From NCBI GenBank assembly GCA_963580285.1, contig OY757010.1, positions 148,352,675 through 148,416,674 of the forward strand: a stretch of DNA of 64,000 bases. The letters are read 5' to 3'. A program made the translations under genes and the position numbers. Numbering within the stretch: the first letter of the stretch is position 1; every line of letters begins with the position of its first letter. The DNA comes from Lucinisca nassula (taxonomy: Eukaryota; Mollusca; Bivalvia; Lucinida; Lucinidae). Shown in pieces: positions 31,561 to 43,267 of this stretch. Under the pieces are notes generated by a model. The model made no database searches and had not been told where the DNA came from. It saw only the letters and a program-made list of their open reading frames with translations.

Positions 31561-31775
31561 GTTTGTTTGTTTGTTTGAGGGAGGTTTAACGTTCCCGTCA
31601 ACACTATTTGTGTCATTTTGGAGACGCTGCTTCTTTTACCCGACATTGAGATAAAAAGTCATTATATGCACGGACGGTCCAACTCGCACCACTTTGCCTG
31701 GGCAGGCTAAGACCCACTAAGCGGTTTACCACTACTCATGTACGGTCGATTTCTGCTCAGCGTAAACCATATATA
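31561..31775 (-). mobile_element. R-family retroposon, diverged
   Basis: (GTTT)n tail, GAGGTTTAACGTTCCCGTCA and GCGGTTTACCACTACTCATG identify it. Internal deletion around the ATGAAATGACATCTC region. Confidence 0.7.
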
Positions 31776-32179
31776 CCTCCTTACTTAAATATGCACTTGC
31801 GCACACATAACAAACTCAAAATCAAAGCACTAAGAGTACTGGTGGGTCGATTGTCGCTGACTATAGGTCGGAAAAGTCCTGGACTGTGATTTAAACTGCT
31901 TAATTTACCCTTGAAATCCGATTTTTAAGTATATAGTGTAGATCTTGATCAGGCGCCGCATTCTGGTCTGGGTCTTCACTGTTTGCCAAGCCTAACCTAT
32001 GATTCCAAGATAACCCTCTTACACAACACTCTGACCCCAGTCACTGCGGCTGTTTTCTAAAAAAAAAAATTATTCGGACAAGTCTGTGATAGTCACGTGG
32101 ACTGAAGAGCTTTTCTGCTTAGGAATTTTGGGTAGTAGGAAAAGGAGCTCGTCGCGAAAACACGGCTATATAATTTTGA

Positions 32180-33150
32180 CCCCCTTGAACCCCACTTTTA
32201 TATAGTGAAACTGGGGTTTACAGGGGTAAACCTAATTTTTCATATTTCTGCTCATATACATAGATTATGGGTACTTGTTAGAACCGCGCGTTCACACAAT
32301 CTATTTTTTGAGCAGAAATATAAAAAGTATCGTACTACGGAACCCGGGAAGGGACATGATTTTTTTTATTTTATAAGTTGTGCGCACAAGATAATATATT
32401 GTGCAGACAAGATATTATCTTGTGCGGACAAGATATTATCTTGTGCGGACAAGATATTATCTTGTGCGGACAACATATTATCTTGTGCGGACAAGATAAT
32501 ATCTTGTCCGCACAACATAATATCTTGTCCGCACAAGATATTATCTTGTACGGACAACATATTATCTTGTGCAGACAAGATAATATCTTGTCCGCACTAC
32601 ATAATATCTTGTCCGCACAAGATATTATCTTGTACGGACAACATATTATCTTGTGCAGACAAGATATTATCTTGTCCGCACAAGATATTAAGTTGTGCGA
32701 ACAAGATATTATCTTGTTCGCACAAGATAATATTTTGTCTGCACAACATAGATCTTGTGCGCACAAGATATTATCTTGTGCAGACAAGATATTATCTTGT
32801 CTGCACAAGATAATATCTTGTCTGCACAAGATAATATCTTGTCCGCACAAGATAATATCTTGTCCGCACAACTTCCCATGATCTATGTTGTGCAAACAAG
32901 ATAATATGTTGTGCAAACAAGATAATATCTTGTGCGCACAAGATATTATGTTGTGCGAACAAGATCATATCTTGTCCGCACAAGATAATATCTTGTCCGC
33001 ACAAGATAATATGTTGTCCGAACAAGATAATAACTTGTCCGCTCAAGATATTATCTTGTTCGCACAACATAATAAAAATAAAAAATCATGTCCCTTCCCG
33101 GGTTCCGTAAGTATCAGATATTTTTTTTTTCTGAAAATTTTCATTTTTGT
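32180..33150. mobile_element. HP element disrupted by the satellite block
   Basis: AACCCCACTTTTATATAGTG and CTGGGGTTTACAGGGGTAAA, then a decayed long stem at 32257-32317, lie left of the block. Right of it AGTATCAGATATTTTTTTTT and TGAAAATTTTCATTTTT continue the HP sequence seen at 28395-28440. Confidence 0.6.
32338..33110. mobile_element. Inverted-repeat-bounded block of palindromic ~21-bp satellite
   Basis: The ends are CGGAACCCGGGAAGGGACAT.. at 32338 and its exact inverse at about 33081-33108, each followed inward by an AT-rich spacer. Between about 32379 and 33073 the DNA is made of units ACAAGATATTATCTTGT joined by GCGG or CCGC. Each unit is itself a palindrome around one base, and linker orientation flips repeatedly. 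AAGTATC lies on both sides and may be the target duplication in the surrounding HP element. Long open frames on both strands (up to 202 codons) are translations of the satellite and not genes. Confidence 0.85.
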
Positions 33151-33750
33151 TTTTAGGGTAAATAGTAAGAGCTCCAAGCTATTGAGATTGAGCAATAGGT
33201 GGTCTGAAAGTACCAAAAATTTAAGCCATAACCCTTTTAAGATCAACATATTGGAAGGTAGAAAACAGATGTTTCCCAACTTTTACCTCTTGCAAAAGAT
33301 TTGAAATTATGGGATACATTTAGGTACTGTTGCGCTTATTCGAAATTTGATGAATGGCCATGTTAAATGACAGGATTCGAAATTTAAGATACACTGACAA
33401 CTCAAAAAAGCATTTATTAACCATAACTGACCACACAATATAAGGTTATGGCAAATTCACCATGCTTTCAATATCTACTGGCATTTTCTGAGTCGAGACA
33501 TGGTAAAAAGTACCTTAATTTATTGTATATCACTGTGTGACAGAATGCTGTGGAAAGCTATGTTTTTTCTCCAGTGCAAAATGTCTTTATATTTTATGAT
33601 TTATGATATATGCACTACAAACAAAGTATTTGCAAAGTCAAAAACAATTTTGGCCATTTCTGATGTGCTGAAGCAGCAGTTCAAAGTCATTAACATGGAG
33701 AACTCTCTGACAAATCAAATACACACAGTCCCGAATTGCTGCCAGAATAT
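33150..33750. other. Unassigned stretch
   Basis: AT-rich. The 109-codon frame at 33500 shows no domain, has no matching splice context and overlaps the next repeat. I do not call a gene. Confidence 0.4.
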
Positions 33751-34034
33751 AAACAAGAGGCCCATGGGCCACAATGCTCACCAGAGCTCAGGGGGCCACT
33801 GCCTACTGGCAGCAATGTATTTCAATTAACCATGGAAGCCCTGTGCCCAAGGATGCTACAGATAAAATTTGGACGCAATCAGCCTAGTGGCTTCAGATTC
33901 TGATGTCGCTTGAATGTGCTGATGCAGGACAACAGATGACAATTGACAATTTCCCATCTGTGGCAACAAATAGGCAAAAAAGAACAATATTAAAGGAACA
34001 TTTCTATGAAAGTGTGACAAAATATCTTGAAAGG

Positions 34035-34752
34035 CATTAATGTCATTTTTCAATTTTCCCCATTATAAACTGCCCAATGGCAGCCATGTATTATAACATG
34101 ATATGATTTTAATCTACCAATTATAAAGTCTCCCAAACAAACTCCAGACCCAAATGAGCACCCATGTGGACTGTATCTGAAATATTAGGTATTTTATAAA
34201 GTAGAGATGGTGGGGCATGGACCCAAAGGAGCCCGGTTGGTGTCACTAAATGCGTCTTATCAAAAGGAACAGACTTATATGGTTTAGCAGTGGGGATATG
34301 TATGGTTCCTGAGATGTAAGGCCTTTTAAGCAATGGACGGATTCAGGCATGGCAGATTGAAAAAAAGCCCAAGATTGTTGTCACTGTAAGGACCATTAAT
34401 GTCATTTTTCAATTTTCCCCATTATAAACTGCCCAATGGCAGCCATGTATTATAACATGATATGATTTTAATCTACCAATTATAAAGTCTCCCAAACAAA
34501 CTCCAGACCCAAATGAGCACCCATGTGGACTGTATCTGAAATATTAGGTATTTTATAAAGTAGAGATGGTGGGGCATGGACCCAAAGGAGCCCGGTTGGT
34601 GTCACTAAATGCGTCTTATCAAAAGGAACAGACTTATATGGTTTAGCAGTGGGGATATGTATGGTTCCTGAGATGTAAGGCCTTTTAAGCAATGGACGGA
34701 TTCAGGCATGGCAGATTGAAAAAAAGCCCAAGATTGTTGTCACTGTAAGGAC
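34035..34752. repeat. Exact 359-bp tandem duplication
   Basis: 34035-34393 and 34394-34752 look identical base for base, including two identical 70-codon shadow frames 359 bp apart. No spacer. Very recent, or an assembly duplicate. Confidence 0.9.
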
Positions 34753-35758
34753 CAAGAGTATATACGGTATGGTTAAACGGTGGGGATCTGAATGGTTTTT
34801 GAAATATGAGGCCCTTTTATGAAGTGGCAGGGATAAAAATGGCCCCTGCGGACCCCCCCCCCCCCCACCCCCAAGATGGGGTGGGGTGACTGAATGTGTC
34901 TAATAACAATGAACAAGAATATACATATATGTGATTATAGGATGGGGATTTGAATGGTTTCTGAGATATATGGCCTATTATGAAGTGGAGTCTTATCATA
35001 AGGAACAAGAATACCGTATTCGCCCTGATTACCGCACTGTGCACTTAGTTTTTTCAAAATCGTGTCATAAAATCATGGTGAAAAATCTACCTAATTAGCG
35101 CACACTTGATACGAAAACAACAGCTTCCAAGATGATGCATACTGATATTTAATGGGACTGAAAAAGATACTTAAGCATTGCCTTCACTGTTGGAAGAAAT
35201 AATGTTAAGTTTTTATAGATTTACTATGAGAGCTTCAAGGGGAGATTACTGTAAAGTGTGCGCTTATGCATTTCCTTTTCAAAAATAGCTTTGGTGTGCG
35301 CTTATAGGAGCATGTGTGGTAATTAGGGCGAATACGGTATCTATGGTTAAGGGGTGGGGATCTGAACGCTTTCTGAGATATATGGATTTTAATGAAGTAA
35401 AGGGGTAGGGAATGGCCCGTGGCACCCGGGGGCGGGGAACAAGAATATATATGGTTTAGGGGTGGGGCTCTGAACAGTTTCTTTCTCAGATATATGGTCT
35501 TTTGTGAAGTGAGGGGTGGAGCATGCCCCGGGCATGCCATGCGGGACCCCTAGGTTGGTGTCACTGAATGTGTCTTATCATAAGAAACAAGAATATATAT
35601 GGTTTAGGGGTGGGGATCTGTAAGGTTTCTGGAATATTTGGCCTTTTTTGAAGTGCAGGGGGTTGGGCATGGTCCCGGCACATCCCGGGGGACCCCCAAG
35701 TTGGTGTCACTGAATGCAACTTACCATAAGGAATGAGAATATATATGGTTTATGGGTG

Positions 35759-35925
35759 AGTGAGCGGGTGAGTGTTTGAGTTTTACGTCCCATCAACAGT
35801 TAAGGTCATATGGAGACGGGACCTCGGTTTAAAGACTCATCCGAAAGTCTGGAGAAGCCCGGGATCGATCCTGCGATCCATGGTTTACAAGGCGAGTAGC
35901 ATAACCACTACACCACGGAGGCTTC
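35759..35925 (-). mobile_element. tRNA-headed SINE, family A, with perfect 15-bp TSD
   Basis: TATGGTTTATGGGTG flanks it at 35744-35758 and 35926-35940. The head with its B box GATCGATCCTGCG lies at the right. It landed in one unit of the 145-bp array. Confidence 0.9.
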
Positions 35926-37309
35926 TATGGTTTATGGGTGGGGATCTCAATGGTTTCTGAGATAAATTGTATTTAATGAAGTGGAGAGGGTGGGGCATGT
36001 CCCCGGCACATCCCGGGGACCCACAGGTTTGTGTCACTTAATGTGTCTTATCATAAGGAACAAGAATATATATGGTTTAGGGGTGGGGATCTAAATGGTT
36101 TCTGAGATAAATGGCCTTTTATGAAGTGGAGGGGGTTGGGCATGGCCCTGGCACATCGCGGGGGACCACCAAGTTAGTGTCACTGACTGCAACTTATCAT
36201 AAGGAATGATAATATATATGGTTTAGGGGTGGGGATCTCAATGGTTTCTGAAATAAATGGCATTTAATGAAGTGGAGGGGGTGGGGAATGTCCCCGGCAC
36301 ATCCCGGGGGACCTACAGGTTGGTGTCACTTTATGCGTCTTATCATAAGGAACAAGAATATATATGGTTTAGGGGTGGGGATCTGAATGGTTTCTGAGAT
36401 AAATGGTCTTTTATGAAGTGGAGTGGATGGGGCATGTCCCCGGCACATCCCGGGGGACCCCCAGGTTGGTGTCACTTAATGCATCTTATCATAAGGAACA
36501 CAAATATATATGGTTTAGGGGTGGGGATCTGTAAGGTTTCTGAGATATAAGGCATTTTATGAAGTGGAGGGGGTGGGGCATGGCCCGGCACAACCTAGGG
36601 GACCCCCAGGTTGACATAAAAGCATATGGCTAAGAGAAGTTTACTCAAGGAACATTTCTATGTAAATTTTGTCAAACTATCTGCAATGACTTGGCAGTAA
36701 ATGCCATTTTTCAGTTTTCCACATTATAAGTCAATGGAAACTCTTAAGTTGCCATAGCAACAAAACTGAAAGGCCAAGTTTCATACAAAAACACAAAACC
36801 TGTAAAGGCAAAAAATGGTGAATATTTTCATACAGTCTCAGCCTCCTAGAGCATACGGTTTCTGAGGAGATTATTTTTTAAGTATTTTTTTTTCTATTTT
36901 TTTGCATTTTGGTTTCCATGGCAACCAACAAAAATAAGCAGTAGGCCTAAAATCATATGGCAGATAGTAGATTGCCTATGGAACACTTCTATGAAAGTTT
37001 TGTCAAAATATCTGCAATGACTTGGCAGTAAATGCAATTTTTCAATTTTCCCCATTATAAGTCTATGGAAACTCTAAGTTGCCATAGCAACCAAACTAAA
37101 AAGCCGATTTTCATAAAAAACACAAACTTTCAATCCCCCAGCCCAAGGATGCTACAGATAAAATTTGGGCCCAATCGGCCCAGTGGCTTCAGAGGAGATG
37201 TCGTTTGAAAGTGTTAACGACGACGACGACGCAGACGACGACGACGGACAATGTCCATCCTATAAGCTCCCCAGGAGCCTTCGGCTCTGGTGAGCTAGAA
37301 AAGTTCACT

Positions 37310-38245
37310 GTTTAACATACAATTCACATTCAAATGAAAAGGCCTCACTGGTGTATATGGAGCTAAACTTTTTGATGAAATCATCATCATCATCATCATC
37401 GTCATCAATGGCAATATCATCATTTACAGTATTTATTGTCGGTGCCATAATCCAAATATTTAAAATATGAGCATTTAGTATATAAACACCATATGTTTAA
37501 ACAATCAGTTTCTATCCAGGGCACCAATAACAATATTAATATCATGACCATTTATAGCACAAATATGAGCAATATATTTTAGCAAAAACAACAATTTGGA
37601 TTTTTGTTTGGATTTTAGTTTTTGGACACTAATTGCATACCTGGGTCACAGGTCTGATCCTTTGTTTGGAAATTTCATAGAGGGTTTCCATCCCATGAGA
37701 TTCAACAGGGAATGACCAGACAAGACTGTGCTAATGCCAAAGATCCTCAGAACCTTCACTGTTTGCAAATGCTATTATATATGTTTTGCGGCTATACTTA
37801 CACATTCTATGCCAAATAGAGAATAGTGTTCTCAACTCTCAAACAATCTATTATTTTATTCCTAAAAATTCCAGAAAGGGGTGTGTGCATGGCATATGCT
37901 GATTACAAAAACACATTATAATGTATTTACTATTTAGCAATATACAAGTTGCCTATGTTAACTTTAAAACAAGTTTTTCGTGAAAAGCTTGTCCCAAATA
38001 TGCTTACCATAGTCCCATTTTGAACCATTTTACTGCTTCAAATCATGGTGTGTATCATATTTATACTTCATTAATGAGTTTCCTGCATGAAACAAGTTAA
38101 ACAAATGTAAATTGCACCACTGTTAATGACTGCATCTGAAAAGACCTTAATATTTCAACATTGTCCTTATGTTAGTCTTATTACATAACTGGCACATTCG
38201 TGAACTTGCATACCGCATTTTGGCATGATATAAAACATGTTTTGC
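37310..38245. other. AT-rich stretch with no recognised gene
   Basis: A (TCA)n run lies at 37379-37407. Otherwise no gene or familiar repeat. Confidence 0.4.
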
Positions 38246-38247
38246 AA

Positions 38248-39100
38248 GACTTAAACTAGAAATGCGTCCATAGGACACGGATGCCCCCGCCCGAAAATAT
38301 GTCTATGTTCGTATTCATCCATAGAAAGTTATTGACAGTGTTTAAGTTTTGGACCCTTTTTATGCCATTTGACCTTTAAGTATGACCTTGGAGGTACGGA
38401 TCTGGGTTTGCACATGACACATTGTCTCATGATGGTTAACATTTCTTCAAAATAATTTCAAAATCCATCCAAAAATAAGTAAGTTATTGGCTGCGTTAAA
38501 GTTTCGGACCCTTTTTTTTACCTTTGACCTCCAAGTATGACCTGACCTTGGAGGTACGGACCTGGATTTTGCATGTGACACATCGACTCATGATGGTTAA
38601 CATTTTTACAAAGTAATCTCAAAATCCATCCAGAAATAAGAAAGTTATTGACTGCGTTTAAGTTTCGGACCCTTTTTTTGACCTTTGACCTCCAAGTATG
38701 ACCTTGACCTTGGAGGTACGGACCTGGGTTTTGCACGTGACACATCGACTCATGATGGTTAACATTTCTGCCGAGTAATTTCAAAATCCATCCAGAAATA
38801 AGAAAGTTATTGACTGCGTTTAAGTTTCGGACCCTTTTTTTGACCTTTGGCCTCTAAGTATGACCTTGACCTTGGAGGTAAGGACCTGGGTTTTGCACGT
38901 GACACATCGACTCATGATGGTTAACATTTCTGCCGAGTAATTTTAAAATCCATCACGAAATAAGGAAGTTATTGACTGCGTTTAAGTTTCGGACGCACGG
39001 ACGGACGCACGGACGGACGAACGGACGGACGGACGGACGGACAGGGGCAACGCTATATGCCCTTTCCACCATTCTTCGAATGGCGGGGGCATAAAAATGG
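38248..39100 (+). mobile_element. Array element with GCCCCCGCC..GGCGGGGGC ends
   Basis: It starts AACTAGAAATGCGTCCATAG with ATGCCCCCGCC and ends ATGGCGGGGGCATAAAAATG. About four units of ~160 bp carry TTATTGACTGCGTTTAAGTT, TGACCTTGGAGGTACGGACC and CATCGACTCATGATGGTTAA. A (CGGA)n-like run lies at 38990-39043. Short minus-strand frames are repeat translations. Confidence 0.65.
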
Positions 39101-39356
39101 GAAATATTGTGTTTCATACTGCCCAGATATAGTACTAAAATAATATACTAAAGAGAATTTTGGTACCATGGTGGCCACTCAAAATGCATTTTTGTGAGCT
39201 TTCGTCACACGGGAGCTTCTACTAAAAATTTTCAATTTATTATAATAGGCATATTTTCGTAATTTCTGCTGATCCCTAATGTTTGTCATGCATTTGTTGA
39301 GAAATATTCGTCTCTGCACAGTGCGCTTGAAGTTCTGAGCTCAAAACCTAAACAAC

Positions 39357-39577
39357 GGGCCTCCGTGGCCTAGTGGTTAAGAGCGCTGATTCTTCATCAT
39401 TAGGTCTCTCACCGCTGTGGTTCGAGCCTCGATCGGGTCACATGTGAGACGACAAGTTCTGCAACGGAAGGTCAGGTGGTTTATCTCCGGGTACTCCGGT
39501 TTTCGCCCACCTCTGATTAACGATCGGCTCGATATGAGTGAAATAATCTTTAAAGGGCCGTGAAACAAACAAACAAA
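39357..39577 (+). mobile_element. tRNA-headed SINE, family B, full copy
   Basis: A box TGGCCTAGTGGTTAAGAGCG and B box GGTTCGAGCCT, then the body AGTTCTGCAACGGAAGGTCA, CCGATCGTTAATC-type end region and a GGGCCGTGAAACAAACAAAC tail. CCTAAACA on both sides is a likely short TSD. The head resembles a tRNA-Lys/Leu-like ancestor only loosely and is not a functional tRNA gene. Confidence 0.8.
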
Positions 39578-39579
39578 AA

Positions 39580-40315
39580 AAAACCCTAAACATGAATGTT
39601 AATATTGACGTAGTCAATAAGTCAATTTCGTTATGGCCCTTTCAAACAAATTTGAAATGTTTAAGCATTTAAACTTCAAGCGCCTGTGATCTTTCCGACA
39701 TCATTCTTCAAGAGCATTTGCACAGGTTTACAACATTATTTATGCAGTTTAATTTCAAGCTGATTTGGCATTTACTGTTGCGACTTTAAGACACCATGCA
39801 GTTCGCACAAAACATACATTTTTCTTCATGGCTCCCAGTGAAATCTGCCTAAAAGTGCAGATTTCAGCAAGAATCATTGAATAAATCATGTATTTTAACA
39901 GCAGTACATGAAATGTAGTTTTTATATTTCATCGACAGCCGTATCAATCAGACTAGGATACCATCGACGGTCGTATTTCTAATAATCGACATCCGTATCC
40001 AGACATTTTTCAAAGGTCTATAAAAACTCCCAGAGTGCACGAATTATGTCAAACCCACGTTGTTGTTGAAGCGTGAATGGTAGATAAAATATATGTGGTG
40101 TTTTATTGCTTTCCTACTTTTCATAAAGCATTAGATTTATGATACTCTGTGAAAACTGATTTTTTTTTCGGAAGAACCGGTATTTTATAGTGTTTTTCAG
40201 ACTCAAGACTCTCTATAAGTGAACAGACAATTAAAAGCTTGTCCCTTTAAAACACCGACATCGTTTGTAAATGTTTAAACTAACGTTTTCGCCTCACCAA
40301 GAGCATCAAAATCAA
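39580..40315. other. Unassigned sequence within the 29.6-40.4 kb block
   Basis: No gene seen. 39936-40010 holds ATACGGxxGTCGATG-type motifs symmetric with those at 29989-30040. Confidence 0.4.
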
Positions 40316-40825
40316 AGACCCTCCTCTGTCGACATCCGTACTGCTCGGTCGAAAACCGTATTTCTCGGTCGACAGCAGCTTTACACAGTACCGGCTCGGT
40401 CGACAACACAGGTATAGAAAATGGTATTACCCCCGTGGTCATTCACATCAGCCAGCTAGTCATTACGATAACACAACCGTGCGACATAGGGCATTTTTAC
40501 GGCGTAGCCGTTATAGTTTTGCTTTTGTCCTACATTTTTCATTATTCCATTGGTCAAAAAAACCACATGTCCAAGGAGATGACCATTTCATTGGTCAATG
40601 ATTTGCATAAATAAATCTACTCAAAAATACGACAGTTTACTGAAGTTTTAACCTAGGAAATGTTTCGTTTTTTTTGTGAGACATGAATGAAAAATATATA
40701 CAGTTTCGGCTTGCTCACCGTCTTGTCCTTTGATGACCATACGTCATATGTATAATTGTGTTTCTAGTGAATTCGGTAACTGCTGCGGTGAATAGCTATT
40801 TTGACCTAATTTCACGTGGTTGGTC

Positions 40826-40890
40826 TATATAGCGAAAGGAACCATTTCGCGAAAGGTGGGTTCCTTTCGCGAAAGGAAGAATTTTCTGCG
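40826..40890. repeat. Short palindromic TTTCGCGAAAGG repeats
   Basis: GCGAAAGGAA words and two perfect CCTTTCGCGAAAGG palindromes occur in 65 bases, directly left of a retroposon fragment. Confidence 0.6.
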
Positions 40891-40897
40891 AAAGGAA

Positions 40898-41042
40898 TTG
40901 TTTGTTTGTTTTGAGGTTTAACGTCCCCATCAACACTGTGTAGGTCATTTTGGAGACGTTGCTTCCAAGTTTGTGGGACTTTTACCTGACATTGAGATGA
41001 AAAGACACCCCAAGCCCTGTTGCCCAATGAAACCAATAAAGA
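40898..41042 (-). mobile_element. R-family retroposon, 3' half
   Basis: GTTTGTTTGTTTTGAGGTTT through GTTGCCCAATGAAACCAATA. The 5' half is absent. Confidence 0.75.
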
Positions 41043-41590
41043 GATATAGCATGACAAAAACATGTAATAATCGCATTACAAATTGACAGATGTTTAATTT
41101 ACAATATATGCTAAATAAAAGTTGCAGTGTATCATTTGTCTTCAGCATACTTTATGTCCTCCATTTTAACACAGAATGGACATTTTCGAATATCATTAAT
41201 ATTATATAAATTCTGAAAAGGAATAAGTGTAATTTGAGTTTTAATTAGGTGCACATAAGATCAAGTTTCCGTCCGTTTGTCTGCTCGTCCGTTTGTTCGT
41301 CCGCCTATGCGTTTACGTTCACCATAGCGACAACCCTAAATGTTAACCCTAGAATTTGTGTTCAAAAAGAGAAAATGATAACGTTTTCTTATTTGTTGTG
41401 CATATACTTGAGATCATATGCTCTTGAAATGAGGTCATGTTTTTAACCTTGACCTTTTACATTGACCTGAGCTCAAACAGGCGGGACACCGCCCTCTGCA
41501 AAGTTATTTTTCCTCGCGTGACATCTGAATTGTTTGAATACAGTAAACCAGTTCATAGCTAGACAATTGTTGCTGTCACTATTGTAGCTC

Positions 41591-42695
41591 ATATTGCACG
41601 ACCCGTAGAAAAAGCGACAGACTGAAGTCGGTTGATTTTCTAAGAGTGCCCTAAAATCACCGTGTCATTCTGTCAGTCTGTCTGTCCGTCCGTAACCCGT
41701 TTGTGAAAATTGGTGATAGTGACTTACATGTAACCGCTTGGAATATTTAAACAATTTTTGGCATACTGATAGATATCAATGAGATCTAACCAATGAACTT
41801 ACGAAATATTACATTCCATTTAGTATAGCCTCGCCGAGGCGAAAAATGTGAAAATTTTCGAACTGCTTCTCCTCGGAAACCGTTGGGCCGATTGGGGTCA
41901 AATTTCATATGGAGCCTCTAAGGGATGTGGGAAACCAAAATTTGCTCATGGGGTCCAGGTCGGATGACCAAAATGGCCGCCAAGCCATATATGGTCTGTC
42001 TGTCTGTCCGTCCGTAACCCGTTTGTGAAAATTGGTGATAGTGACTTAACCGCTTGGAATATTTAAACAATTTTTGGCATACTGATAGTATCAATGAGGT
42101 CTAACCAATGAACTTGCGAAATATTACATTCCATTTAGTATAGCCTCGCCGAGGCGAAAAATGTGAAAATTTTCGAACTGCTTCTCCTCGGAAACCGTTG
42201 GGCCGATTAAGGTCAAATTTCATATGGAGCCTCTATGGGATGGAGGAAACCAAAATTTGCTCATGGGGTACAGGTCACATGACCAAAATGGCCGCCAAGC
42301 CATATATGGTAAAAACCCTTCAAAATAGTCTTCTCCAGAACCACTTGGCAGATTTCCACGAAACTTGATAAATAACATCTGGGACGTAGGCCCATCATAA
42401 ATTGCAAAAATGGTGACCCTGGGTTTACCTTGACCTTCTTTGTGCCTAGGTCAAACTTTGACACATATGCTTTTGTATTGGAAAAGTGAGAATTCATTTT
42501 ATCCTGCAAACGATTCAGAATACAGTACTAAAGTATTAGATATATTATTGCTCCTGACGATAAGGCGCATTTATTGGGGGAACCGTTTTAGGTCCAGGTC
42601 ACATGACCAAAATGGCCGCCATACCCATATATGGTAACACTCATAAAGCTAAAAGCATCCGGCGGGTCGTGCACTTCAGCTGAAGCACTGGTTTC
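41591..42695 (+). mobile_element. Array element with a two-unit ~320-bp core
   Basis: It starts TATTGCACGACCCGTAG and ends GGCGGGTCGTGCACTTCAGC, an inverted pair. Two near-identical units, about 41675-41994 and 41995-42310, each hold GTCTGTCCGTCCGTAACCCG, CCTCGCCGAGGCGAAAAATG and ATGGCCGCCAAGCCATATAT. A third, partial unit follows. Confidence 0.65.
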
Positions 42696-42739
42696 TAAAC
42701 AACCTTGCAATTAAATCTACGCCGCATATCTTTTTTAAA

Positions 42740-42990
42740 GATATTTCTTGTTTATGATGGCTGTTTTTCTGATGAAAATCGGTGATTATTTTTTTCTTAT
42801 AAATACTGCTAACATAGGCTGTGGGTGCACGTTAGAACCGCCTCATTGAGGCGGTTCTAACGAGTACCCACAGCCTATGTCTAGGAGTAGAAGTAAGAAA
42901 AATATTGTACACCCCCTTAAACCCAAGTTTTCTCTATATAAATTGGGGTTTAAGCGGGTGTTAATTTCACGGACTTGTCCACGTGATGTA
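42740..42990. mobile_element. HP element, reversed
   Basis: The long stem at 42813-42885 has loop CTCATTGAG. To the right lie ACCCAAGTTTTCTCTATATA..TTGGGGTTTAAG and CGGACTTGTCCACGTGATG, the inverse of the left arm seen at 19318. Confidence 0.75.
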
Positions 42991-43267
42991 TGGACATGTT
43001 TCGCAGGGTTCAAAAGTTCAGATGTGTCGTAGGAACATAAAATTTGAGATACTAATACTTCTATTGAATAGTTTGTGATATAAACACCGGATTAGGCCTC
43101 GGACAAACAAATAACTTGAATACTTTTGTAAACAATGAAATCCCCAAAACAACCCTTATTTACAATATCCGGCTGAATCTACGGTAAAGTTCATATTTTA
43201 TATAAGCATGATAAGTGGACGAAGATGCCAGATGAAAAAAAAAAAAAAAAAAAAAAAAACACCCGTT

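Larger units (their letters stand above)
33752..37304 (-). mobile_element. Helitron-like tandem-array element, reversed, both ends present
   Basis: On the minus strand it starts at about 37304 with TAGCTCACCAGAGCCGAAGG, whose GGCTC..GAGCC can pair. A GTCGTCGTCGTCTGCGTCGT leader follows (the ACG-triplet run at 37217-37252). It ends at 33752 with GGCCCATGGGCCTCTTGTT. The core contains ~145-bp units (TATATATGGTTTAGGGGTGG, ATCTGAATGGTTTCTGAGAT, CCCGGCACATCCCGGGGG) from about 34200 to 36620. An exact duplication and a SINE lie inside. Confidence 0.7.
29554..40437. mobile_element. Possible 10.9-kb element bounded by 118-bp inverted repeats
   Basis: 29554-29671 and 40320-40437 are mirror images, starting CACGGGGGTAATACCATTTT, with only two small indels seen. 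Each end carries three to four units of the type GTCGACCGAGxxGTACGG. At about 430-500 bp from both ends lie further ATACGGxxGTCGATG motifs (29989-30040 and 39936-40010), so the ends are symmetric beyond the inverted repeat. The interior holds other repeats and no transposase. It may be one element swollen by insertions, or two solo termini. Confidence 0.55.

Noticed and set aside
32205..33304. Open frames of 92-202 codons on both strands (CADKILS-type repeats)
   Set aside because: They are translations of the palindromic satellite; every frame is open because the unit lacks stops. No gene.
33500..33829. 109-codon plus-strand frame
   Set aside because: No domain, no splice context, and its 3' end lies inside the reversed array element.
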